A stretch of 64,000 nucleotides of DNA from NCBI GenBank assembly GCA_018398765.1, contig JAHBMJ010004262.1, positions 5,001 to 69,000 on the forward strand. Reading direction: 5' to 3'. Source of the stretch: Chromera velia. Taxonomy: Eukaryota > Sar > Chromeraceae. The translations under genes were made by a program, and so were the position numbers. The notes beneath the pieces are model-generated. The model made no database searches. It was given only the letters and a program-made list of their open reading frames with translations, and was not told the origin of the DNA. Shown here piece by piece: positions 11,685-22,600 of the stretch (positions are counted from its first letter, which is position 1; each line of letters opens with the position of its first letter).

Positions 11685-13326
11685 ATGTTCAGCAGCTGTC
11701 AGAGAGGACTCCTCGACGACCCCAAGTCTCTCGACCATTTCCTCCAGGAGTTTCTTGCTGCAAACAAATCGCTAGGAACGGTCAATCCATGCAGACTGTC
11801 AATTGCAAGTTGGGGTAATCATGTGGTATCGGTTAAGTTGCCCCTCATGCACCTCCTCGTCCATGCAGCGTAAATATGCCAGCATAATACGACGCGAGGA
11901 TGTCTTTGTGTGCCTGAGTGCCTGTACTGCGTATACCTTTGCATGCTACTGCATGCACAGAAGTCACTTGCTTACTTTGCACTCGGCTCGCTGTTTCTAG
12001 TTCAAAGACAAGTTGATTGATGCATGCATGTGGGCGGGTTCAAACTTGACAATATCCATATCTCGCTCTACATGTATTCATACACAAATGTATGCACAAA
12101 TCTGCTTTCAGTTCGACGGCATGTACAAGGAATGCCCTCCCAAGATTAACGAGAATCTTGAAACAAGGAGCAGCTGGAATGGACTGTTGAAGAGCGGCTA
12201 CAAAGTCAATCTGCATCCAGGAGGATCCCCAGCACTCATCAGGTCCGCCGACCCACACTTGCACAGGCAATCAGCACACACCGCCCTTGAAGCCTCCTTT
12301 GCACCGTGCTTGCAACGCCCTTGCACCGCAACACAACGCCCTTGAGGTTTCCTTCGCATAGTGTGATCCGTGTTCGTTTTGCACGCCGCCCTTGATACCT
12401 CCTTCGCACCGTGCTTGCAACGCCCTTGCACCGCAACACAACGCCCTTGAAGTTTCCTTCGCATAGTATGATCCGTGTTCGTTTTGCACGCCGCCCTTGA
12501 AGCCTCCTTCGCACCGTGCTTGCAACGCCCTTGCACCGCAACACAACGCCCTTGAGGTTTCCTTCACACAGTGTGATCCATGTTCGTTTTGCACGCCGCC
12601 CTTGAAACCTCCTTTGAACCGTGCTTGCAACGCCCTTGCACCGCAACACAACGCCCTTGAGGGTTCCTTCGCACAGTGTGATCCGTGTTCGTTTTGCACG
12701 CCGCCCTTGAAGCCTCCTTTGCACCGTGCTTGCAACGCCCTTGAGGTTTCCTTCGCACAGTGTGATCCGTGTTCGTTTTGCACGCCGCCCTTGAAGCCTC
12801 CTTCGCACCGTGCTTGCAACGCCCTTGCACCGCAACACAACGCCCTTGAGGGTTCCTTCGCATAGTGTGATCCGTGTTCGTTTTGCACGCCGCCCTTGAA
12901 GCCTTCTTTGCACCGTGCTTGCAACGCCCTTGCACCGCAACACAACGCCCTTGAGGTTTCCTTCACACAGTGTGATCCATGTTCGTTTTGCACGCCGCCC
13001 TTGAAGCCTCCTTCGCACCGTGCTTGCAACGCCCTTGCACCGCAACACAACGCCCTTGAGGTTTCCTTCACACAGTGTGATCCATGTTCGTTTTGCGCGC
13101 CGCCCTTGAAGCCTTCTTTGCACTGTGCTTGCAACGCCTTTGCACCGCAACACAACGCCCTTGAGGTTTCCTTCGCACTGTGTGATACGTTTTGTTTGTA
13201 TGCAAAGTGGACGCGGAGTTTTTCTGTTTTTTTGCAGATGAATCAGGGGTGAACAGTTCGACAATCGAGGACCTGCTGCCAAAGTTTCAGAAGACCAACA
13301 AGAAAGTCACAAAACTGAACGACTAG
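11685..13326 (+). CDS. Small three-exon gene, function not recognised
   Basis: The proposed exons are 11685..11780, 12112..12242 and 13257..13326, giving 98 residues. Exon 1 ([20 protein letters not shown] onward) joins exon 2 ([20 protein letters not shown] onward) in phase 0 through a GT..TTCAG intron. Exon 3 encodes [20 protein letters not shown] and a stop. The exon 2 to 3 junction is the weak point. The in-phase acceptor is the third AG after a strong pyrimidine tract, and the first AG would put a stop in frame, so exon 2 could instead use another donor. Codon use is coherent and GC-rich across the three pieces. It is soluble and charged, with no signal peptide or membrane segment. The last intron carries the 105-bp minisatellite. 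It lies head to head with eS10. I know no family for it. Confidence 0.5.
12282..13190. repeat. 105-bp minisatellite, nine copies
   Basis: The block GTGCTTGCAACGCCC recurs at 12306, 12411, 12516, 12621, 12726, 12810, 12915, 13020 and 13125. Spacing is 105 bases, except one of 84 where a 21-base segment is missing. Copies differ by a few point changes. Both period and deletion are multiples of three, which is why long frames (up to 347 codons on the minus strand) run through it. It sits in the last intron of the small gene. Confidence 0.93.
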
Positions 13327-13506
13327 GCCACCATTACAAAAAAAAAATCATTAATTATTATTAATGCATTAATCCCCTATTAAAGTGTACCTTTAATAAT
13401 CTTTAATACCCTATAAAAATACGATATAAAAGGTTTGAACCGTTATTGTTTAGATTCAACAGCAAAAGTTTAAACTTTAAAAACAAATTTTAAACTCTAG
13501 GCGCCG
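13327..13506. other. AT-rich spacer
   Basis: This AT-rich sequence follows the stop codon of the small gene, with TTAATTATTATTAATGC-like palindromic bits and no coding signal. Confidence 0.5.
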
Positions 13507-13595
13507 CACTTACTTACTTACTTAATTGTGGTTAAGCTCAGAGTCTCTGAAACCAGAGATAAATGGCAACCCATGCATGCATGCAGAGACAATGG
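13507..13595 (-). repeat. Retroposon 3' end with (TAAG)n tail, copy 1
   Basis: On the minus strand a block reading TTGCCATTTATCTCTGGTTT, then CAGAGACTCTGAGCTTAACC, ends in a TAAG tetranucleotide tail. A second copy lies at 58898-58967 in the same orientation. A conserved block followed by a 4-base tail is the pattern of a LINE or SINE 3' end. It differs from the (TCAA)n-tailed family of this window. Confidence 0.55.
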
Positions 13596-13916
13596 CAACC
13601 CATGCAAATGGTACATAGAAAAAAAAAAAGAAGAAAAAAAGTTAGGAAGGCTTTTTTTATTATTATTATTATTTTTTCATTTCAAGTGCCTCCAAAAGGA
13701 AAAGAATCACTTTCGACTCTGAAACTTACTTTTCCACATAAAATATGAACCTAACTGTTGACCTAAAAAAAAAAAAAAAGAAAAAAAAAGTTGAGGACGC
13801 CTAATTTTTTTTTTTGTTTTTTTTTATGTGCGGTGCTGTTATGGTCTTCTCAGACTGCAACTTAAGTCTTTGATCATTCTGAGACGTTTTGCTGTGTCTT
13901 TCCTTTGGCAGACATC

Positions 13917-14000
13917 ACGAGAATCACAATGGATAAAGTGAGAGCAGGTGGCAGACTGAGAAGCGGAAGGTCCCAGGTTCGATTCCTATCTCCACTTCTT
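13917..14000 (+). repeat. tRNA-like sequence with B-box (possible SINE head)
   Basis: GGTTCGATTCC (about 13973-13983) matches the RNA polymerase III B-box GGTTCGANNCC exactly, and TGGCAGACTG about 27 bases upstream resembles an A-box. The T-stem pairs only partly and no acceptor stem closes, so it is not a working tRNA gene. A tRNA-derived SINE or tRNA pseudogene is the likely reading. Confidence 0.4.
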
Positions 14001-14253
14001 TTACCTTTCACGAGAAGCCGATTTTAGCCCCGCGCGTGAAACCGATTCCGCGTGGCAAGCCGCAGCCAAAACCACGTAGTACACCACAAGAATTAGAAAT
14101 TAGCCGATTATGAAAAAAAGAAAAATGCAGAGCCAAATAGTTCAAGTCACATCCAAATTCAGCAGAGGATGATCGACCTCTCCCGGACCGGGGACCAACT
14201 CTCAGTCATGATGAGTCATCACCTTCAATGACCTCTGATCGACTTAACCTCTT

Positions 14254-16778
14254 TGAGATCTTATCCAACCCTTCCTGCATACATGAACATATGCACTATA
14301 AAGAAGAAAGGCGTTAGAGATGCCTAAATGTACAAAAAGAATCCAGATAAGAGATCAGGCGTGGAAGGCCCCCTGGCGATACTTCGGATCGAAATAGTTG
14401 ATCTCAGGTCTTGTCTGGGCTAGCTAAAGCCTTTGGCTGTGTGGCCCCTACCCTCACATGATCTCTCTGGAGGATAAACGTGCGCAAAAGCTCTCAAAGG
14501 CTTCAGACTCAGACTTCTAGAGTGGTAAGCAAACCTGATAGAATGACTGACCTTCATATGCCTATACAACCTTCTATAGCTCTCACCTCCTTGGAGTTAG
14601 ATGGTGTCTGCGTCCTCTCTCACAGCGTGAGAGTAGGTCTTAACATGTGGCGACGCTTTAGCTTCGAGCTTTAGTGGTTCTGACCATAAGCAACCTGTCT
14701 GGTATGTATGAAAGACAGAGACTGAGTCAGGAGCAACCTATTGAGAAACTATTTGCCACTGGAATTAGATTAGTCCGAGCCTTCATTCTTCTAGATGAGC
14801 TCCTTTCTGTAAAAACCGAAAGAAGCTCTCCCATTATAACCCTCCCAACTTTCTTACAGTGTGGAGCTTGCGCTCCATGCAAGACAGGCATTGGTGAAAC
14901 AGTATACAAGGAGGACAGATCAAGACTCTCACACAAGATTACCGTCGCGAGAGTGTGGTATGTGGATCATCCAACTACATACTTAGTCTATAAGTCTTAC
15001 TTCATTCTTTCCTTCTCTTTTTACTTAATCTTCCATTCCCAACAAAATGCTTCTTTAATGACTATCAAGGTTTTAGCCTAGGTTAAGTTAAGAAACGGGC
15101 AACAACAAACATGCAGAAGAAAGAGAGAGATAAAAGAGACAGTGCGCCCAGTCTAGCGCCCAGTGAAGTATAACAGACACCGCCTTTCTTTCCTTCCCTA
15201 AGTTGCTCCCCTACCTGCCCCCCGCCTAGCCTTCCACCCAGATTTGCATTCAAGATGCCGTCATGCCCCTGACCGCCCCCAACCCCTCCTCCTGCACCTC
15301 CCACTCCCAAAGACATGAAGGACCGGAGAAGAAAAGACACGCTGGTGAGAAGAATGTATCGTCTGATTCCTTGCCAACTCTTCGCTACGTTATCATTAAT
15401 ATTCATTAATCATTTTTCCTATAGCTCAATTTTCGTTTCCTTCCTCCTTCTTCATATCTTGGAGGAGGGGATGAGGGACATAAAAAAATAAAGAAGCTAG
15501 TGGGGAAGACAACAGAGAATGGTAAGAGAAATGCGTCTCCGTGGGTGTCTCTTCGCTTCCTCCTTGTGCTCTTTGGAGTTTCCCCTGCAGAGTTAAACTC
15601 ATTCCTCTGAGTTGCCGTCCCTTCCTTTCTAGCCTCTTACTTATCTTTCTCTTGCGTTCTCTTTCTTTGGGGGCAGCGGTTGCGGCTCTGCAGCTAGAAG
15701 CGGACTTTTACATTTTTTCCGAACTCTAAAAAAAAAACTCTCCAGAGGAAGAGAACTTCTAGCAGTGTCAAACTCTCCAGAAGAAACATTCTGCTTAAGT
15801 GAAGCAATTGTGAGCTGCAAACGGCTCAGGAAGGAGAAATAAAGCTTCTGAGATATAGCTATTAGTGGGTGAAAAAACACAGGCACTTGTAGATGGGACT
15901 TTCAAACGGTTTTGAATTGGAAATCTGAAGCCTGATCGCATGCCAACCTCTTTTTCAACCTTATGAATTCCGAGGCCGCTGAAACGCCTTTCTACCCTTT
16001 TAAACGTGAAGGCAGCCTCAAGTAAAGGTGTATAGCAAGGCAGATGGCTTGGCACACTAAGCAGCTTACAGTAGGCTGCTAGATCGAAGCTGGTGTTTGA
16101 GGTAAAAGTCAAACAAACCGCTGCAGGCGTTTGACTAAAATTTCATTTGAGCGAAGTTGCCGGCTGAGGACGCACGCATGCAACCGGCCGGTTTACATGC
16201 ATGCGTGGCGCGCAGCACGTGGAGGTCCTACGGCAGGGACTTAATCGAGTGCCCACGGGCCGCTGCCACCCCCGCTGGCCACGGCGTATGACATAATCAT
16301 GCACATGCAGAGCTTTCCAAAAAAAAAAAAAGAAAACCAAAAATGATATTTTGGCATTTTTTTTTTTTTGTAGTGGTCGCCTAGTTTGAGATCTCATCCA
16401 ACCCTTCCTGTACATACAAATACACGCGCTACAAAGAAGAAAGACATTAGAGATGCCTAAATATATAGAAGGAATCCAGATAAGAGATTGGGCGTGGAAG
16501 GCCCCCTGGCGATACTTTAGATCGAAATAGTTGATCCCGGGTTTTGTCTAAGCTAGCTAGAGCCCTTAGCTGCGTGGCCCTCACCCTCAAATGATCTCCC
16601 TGGAAAACAGACGTGCGCGAAAGCTTTTAAAAGCTTCAGACTCAGACTTCTAGAGTGGCAAACAAACCTGATAGAATGACTGACCTTCATACGCCTATAC
16701 AACCTTCTATAGCTCTCACCTCTTTGGAGTCAGATGGTGCCTGCGTCCTCTCTCACAGCGTGAGAGTAGGTCTTAACA
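14254..16778 (+). mobile_element. LTR-type retroelement fossil (paired 392-bp direct repeats)
   Basis: Two direct repeats of equal length, 14254-14645 and 16387-16778, begin TGAGATC and end GTCTTAACA (TG..CA ends) and are about 88% identical without gaps. Two bases after the first repeat lies TGGCGACGC, which looks like a tRNA primer-binding site. No clear polypurine tract, no matching target duplication and no recognisable gag or pol are seen in the 1.74-kb interior, so it is a gutted or never-autonomous copy. At 12% repeat divergence it is old. The alternative is two solo copies of one dispersed repeat. Confidence 0.55.
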
Positions 16779-17484
16779 GCGGGTAGTTTTAAACTAGATT
16801 TTAAGATATTGTAAAAAATTTTAAAAACTTAATTAAACTAGAATCTGGACTAGAGTATTTTTAAACCCAGTTTTACACATTAAATGCTTTTACGTCCATC
16901 AAACAACATCTATGACATTTTTTTATTTAGATTTTTATCCTATAAATTTAATAAATCTTGAGTTATTAGTATTATTAACTGTATCAGCAACCGCGACGCA
17001 AGACCGGTCCGTGAGTTACTTCTAGCGCTATATCCGGTAACACTGCTCACCTAACCGGATATTAAACGAAATAGATCGATTATTAATACATACACTCAAT
17101 TATTTTAATTTAACCCAATTAAAGTTTAAACGTGAAGCCACTGAAGTGTTATAAGTGGAAAGCGGACTGTGGGAGTGCTTCAGAATTTTAATTTCAGTTC
17201 AATTTTATTCGAGGACGGAGGCGGCCCTTGTATACTGCCTGATCCTTCCCCTTCGCCCTTCGCACTTCCCTCAGGTGCCACAACTCCCTGCTCACCCCGG
17301 CCTACAACACCCTGGGAAGTCCCTCCAGAAGTGCCTGCAATAGAAGGAACGTGAACGAGAATGGAACGACAAAGAAGATGTTTCACGCCGATGATTCGCT
17401 TGTGGCACCTAACTTGCGAAACGAAAAGGAAAAGCAAAGCAGGAGTAAAAAGTTTTTGCCTCAATAGAATGGGTTTCCCCAATT
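16779..17484. other. AT-rich spacer and HEATR5 3' region
   Basis: This AT-rich sequence has no gene signal. The last 150 bases, downstream of the HEATR5-family stop on the minus strand, are probably its 3' UTR. Confidence 0.5.
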
Positions 17485-19582
17485 TCACTTTTCCATCTCA
17501 CCTGCAAATGTTCCCTTCTGCGTAGCCCCACCGCCCCCACCGCCTGCAGCAGCCAAAGCTCGTATAAGGCTCTCGATCGCCACCCTGTTTTCCGGCTCCA
17601 ACGATGCAACGCTTGTCCGGAACGTCTGCGGGTCCGCCTGTCCTGCGGCCGCAACTGCTGATGCCATTGCACGCACTGCAGCCTTCATGCCCCCCCCTCT
17701 GTTTGCAGAACTCGCTGCCACCCCCACGCCGCTGCTCGCTGCCTCTGATGGTGGGCCCTCAACTACCAAACTCGTCTGGAACCCGCCTGCCAACGCCTCG
17801 ACCCCCTCTCCCACAGGACCCTCGGCCTTCAACACAGCCAACTGGGAGAGTCCCCTCAGCACTAGGGCTGCAACCCTCAGAAGAGACTGTAGTGAAGCAA
17901 GACTGTCACTTCCACCGTCATCCATCGGTTTAACTTTCGCCATTCCTTTCCAGCAAGCGCACCAAACTGCCCACCCCCAGCCATCTGTCTCCTGTCCCTC
18001 TTGCTCCTCCGAACCTGAGGTCATGTGCACGGGAAGAAGGGCTAGAGGGTGTCCTGCGATGTCTCCAATCAGCGGGATAATCCACTTGAGGGAGGCGGTG
18101 TTGCTTGCAAGGGACGTCAACGACGAGAGCGCCGGGGCCCGAAACGCCCGCGCAACCTCCTTGGAGGCCCCATCCAGGAAGTCCCATCTCTCCCTTTCCC
18201 CTTCGCTCTCTTTCAAGTCCCCGCACAGATTTAGGTGAGGAGACGCCTCCCTCAAAAGACAGGCCCCGAAAAGCCGTCTCAACACTCGGAGGACATCCTC
18301 CAGAGCAGCCGTCTCCTCCTCGTCCTCTTCCGCTTCCCCGTCCTCTTCACCAATAGGACTGTGAGAAGACACGGCGGTGACCAGAAGAGCGAACACAAAT
18401 GCAATCGCACGTGCAGCTTTCCCCCCTCCTCCCCCTGCCTTATCCGCAGTCTCCCTCTCCACAGCCCCTCTTAGGGCCTCCAGTTGTCCTGCCGTCGATG
18501 TCACCGCTCGAGCCCAGAGGCCCACACGCAGTCGTCTCTCTTCCTTTCCCACAGACTCCCCCCAATCTCCCACCAAGTGCTTGCAGACTGCACTCCACTG
18601 ACGAAGGAGAAATTGCATGAATGTCGGCGGAATGGACAGCGGAGGCGCCTGCCCGGCCGTGCCATCCCCTCTTGTCGAAGGAACACCGGCACTCCACAGA
18701 GCAAGCTGCAGGAAAGGGACAGAGGGAAATCTCTGATCTTCAGAGAGAGAAAAAAAGGCAACCTCGACGAAAAATGACAGGACACGCCCGTGCGAAACAC
18801 CCACAGACAGACACAGACACACAGAGAGAAAAAGAGAAGAGAGAGAGAGAGAAAAAGACGGAGCGGAGGAGACGGAGAGAAGGAAGTCAAGATGTCAAGG
18901 AAACGTGCAAAATCCCGGACATGCGCCAACAGACCTGTAGAGGAAACGGTGTCCTGAACAGAGACGCAAACCGAAGGGGGAGAAGTCTCGGAATTTTCGA
19001 CCCCCTTCCTCTGGGCGTCCTCCGTCCCCCCGTCCCCACCAAATTCTCTGCCACATTTCCCGAGACTGCCCCTTTTGCAGTCGACCAGAGACTCGCCAGC
19101 CCGACCGCATCCTTCAGCAGGCTCACCTCCATCTTCTCCCCCCACTCTTCCTGCATCACGGCATTCCGGAGCCGCACTGCTCCTTCCTCGCAGCACCGTG
19201 GCTGAATTTTGTCCAGTGACGTTGCCGTCTCCTCCAGAGTCGACGGGTTGGTTGCCAAGGCCACGGCATGCAGGGAGACCAGCATGAGGGCCTGTGCTGC
19301 CGCTGCTGCCGGGGCCTCAGAGGACGACGATGGGTCCCCCTGCGCGCCTGCTCCTTCTCCCTCTGCTTCAGCAGCGTGTTCGGAAAGCGCGAGGAGGGCC
19401 CGCAGGAGGGAAGGGCAAAGAAGGGACCTGCAGGAAGGAACATGGGGGCTTGCTTGCAACTCTCCCTTCTCTTCGCTTTGTTTCACGTGCGCAGTCAGTC
19501 CAGCCCAATAGACAGTACAGAAGGAGGGGGATGGACAAGCAGGTAGGCAGACATGCAGGCAGGGCAACATTCCCCTCCCGAC

Positions 19583-19613
<31 letters not shown>

Positions 19614-22600
19614 ACACAGAGACCCACCTGGCACCCACAAGAGCAGAGCTAGACCCAGATCCGTTTCGCTGTGCGCTCCCTGTCTTGGATCGTTTTTCGG
19701 CGTCTTCTCCCCCTCTCTCGCTCACAGCCCCTCCGCACTCAAGCAACGCTCTGACGGGCCCTCTCCACAGATGACCAGCAGCTTCTCTGAGAAGCTTCTG
19801 CTTTTCATGGGCACCACTCCCCTCCACAGAGTCCATGTCACTCCAGAGCGAAAGAATTTCAGTAAGAATCTCTAGCTGAGTGCGCATACGTAGAGCGGAA
19901 CGAAGCTGGGCAGCGGCCCCGGCATGCCTCCCCCTCAATCGGGAGGGCCCTCCCATTTCCCCTTTGAGCGGGGCCCCTGTCAGACACGCTATGCACTCGG
20001 GAGCGCAGAGGGCCAGGTCTGCGATGGCGAAGGCCGCCATGAGTGTGAGACCGGACGGGGCGTGTTGACTGCTGCTGAGTGAGTCTGAAGGGAGTGAAGG
20101 AAAAAGTTCAGGCAAGGGAGGGACGCTGAGGGCCCCCATGGATGCCAGGGAAGTGGCCCCGGAAAGCAGCGGTGCGGCCATGAGCCTGTACAGCGGCGCA
20201 AGGCGGGATGCATCTCCAGGGACTAGAGAGAAGAGGGACGTGCCGGGAGAGAGGACTGGTCGGAGTGTGTATTGTGAGAGAGCAAGTGCATCCGTCTCCT
20301 GCTCTGCCTGGCCGTGTGCAGTGGAGGCTGCTGTGAGGGTGCACGCATCTTTGATTAGCAGCCAGATGTGCGTGCACAGAGAGCGCCAATGGGCACGCAG
20401 GTGTTCCGATAGCGCTGCCTCGAGCTCTGCCTCCCTAGAGCTGAGGCCTAGACTTCTCGGCAGCCTAGAGGGGGCATCGAGGGGGTCGACATCTGCTAGC
20501 AGGGGGTGGAGTGCCGCCTGCCTCTCGAGGAGAGAGAAGCAGATCCGAAGCCTGCACCGAAGAAGAGAAGCACAGAGAAAATCAAAATAGAGAGAATCGA
20601 GGAAGGGGGTACAGGGAAAGAAGAGGGTCAAAGAAATGAAAAGCGTGGCCACACAAAGCTCAAATGCGCAACGCGTCGTTGAAAAAAGAAGAATTGCAAC
20701 AGACTGGAGGGAGAGAACAGAGCCAGCCACCCAGGCAGTCAGTCAGTCAAGCAGGCAGGCTACCTGAGCAGATAGAGAATGGAGCTCTCTGCCTCCGCAT
20801 ACAGAGTGCTAAATCTCAACTGTGCTGCCGTTTGGCTTCCCCCGGTCTCTCCCGTCCCATCAGCGTGTCTGTCTCTCTGGTTGCCTTCCCCCGAGTTCCT
20901 CCTTCTCCCATGCGCGTCTTGCCCCTGGCCTCCGTGAGAGTGGACGTCAGATAAGGGCTGGAGAAGAAGCGTCAGAAGTCGTTTGGGGGAGGTGAAGAGC
21001 TCTGCAGCGAGAGAAGACAGAAAGAAAGAAAGGACAGCCAAAGTGCTTCCTTCATGATGTCCCTTCGTTTAGCCTCTCCTTCGGATACAGGGAGACAGAG
21101 AGATGGAGGAGCGAACGACAAAAACACAACTGCCAAAGCGTCCACTTTTCCTCCAGAAATCGTTCAAACAGCCACGCATGGGAAGCTTTGAAATCAAGCG
21201 AGAGCCGAGTGTCCCATTCACAAACCGTCCACCCAGACCCCAACTCTTTTTGCTCTGGAGATGACTCACTTGCACGGACAAGCTCCTCAAGAAGCAGGAG
21301 GGCGCTGAATGCTGTTGGAGGCGGGATTTCTGGAGACAGTGCGGCCCTGCAAGCTGCAGAGAGGGAGGCCTCTGCCTGTAGGAGAAGGGGGGGTCTCCCT
21401 CTCATCCCGTCGAGCCTCTCTTCCTCTTCTGAGATCTGGGCTTTCGGGTCCCTCGTGCCCCTAAACAAGCGCACAGTCCTGCACACAGACAGAGGCAGGA
21501 AGAAGGAGCTTTGGATTTTTAGCTCATTTGTGCAAAGATGCGACACTGAGCATTTCTTTCTTGGTGATCTGCTTGCCTTCCTTCCACTGCCCCCGACTCG
21601 ACAAAGTCGCAAAAGAGGACCAGTACAGATTGGCTGGCAAGTTGCAAAGCTCTTTTTTCAACCACACGATTGCTTGTCTTCCTGTCCCTTTCGACACCAG
21701 AAAGGCCTTCAAAGAAAATTGTGCAAGGCAGGAAGGAAAGATAGAAAACATGACACGGAGCAAACCAAGGTGCGATGTCTGAAATGAGAGAGAGAGCAGC
21801 GAGAGAGACAGACTGACCAGAGAAGGAGACCCGTGGCTTCCTCCGAGACGGCGGGAATGGATGCAGAGACGCCCATCGTTGCCAAATGGAGGAGGTCCTC
21901 CTGCCAGTGGAGCATTCTGCAAGCTGACCTCCGGGATAGGCCCTGCAGTGTTGAAAAGAAAGTCGTTCAAAGGAATTAAGGAGACCGATTTGGTCACTCC
22001 TATCTTTCCTTGGGCGACAGAAGCAAAAACTGAAAGCCTGAAGCCACGCGCAATCCGGGGCAGCTCATAAGAAAAACAACACAAAAACCTTTTCAGCCAT
22101 TTTTCGTAGGAGAGTCCAATGGAAGCAACGCGAGTTTGCTTCTTCCACTTAAGCATGCATGTGCACACCCGGGGAGAACGAAAAAGCAAGGGAAAATCAG
22201 AAGGTAATAAAACAAAGCCCTGCAACCGAACACTTTTTCACTCACATGTTCTTTGGCAGCTGCCTCCCTTGCCCTGTTCGCGGCGTCAACATCAACGCTT
22301 TCCGGGGCCCTTTTTTCTGCCGCCTTGCGAAGAGCCGTCTGAAGGGCCCAGAGAGACAGGGCGCGGCCTCGCCACCGCACATCGGAGGCAACTGGGAGAG
22401 GAGACACCGACGCCGCATTTCCACCAGCCGCAGCCACTGCCGCCAGTCTAGACGCATCCTCAGGAGGAGGTCGCACCGAGAACAGTGCACCCTTCGCCGC
22501 CTCTCCTGGGAGGTCCACCCCGTCTCTGCCTTCCCGTCCGCGCTTCCCGGCGGACTTGGGTCGCCTCCTCCCCCCCTCCCCTGCCCTTGCGGGGCTCCCA

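Noticed and set aside
12282-13190. CRISPR-like direct repeats
   Set aside because: Whole 105-bp units are tandem with no unique spacers, and the setting is eukaryotic.
12239-13282. 347-codon minus-strand and related frames through the minisatellite
   Set aside because: A 105-base period with no stop keeps several frames open at once; there is no start context, domain or flanking coding support.
14674-15081. A 135-codon frame inside the LTR-type pair as a host gene
   Set aside because: No recognisable domain, and it sits within the fossil element's interior; not called.
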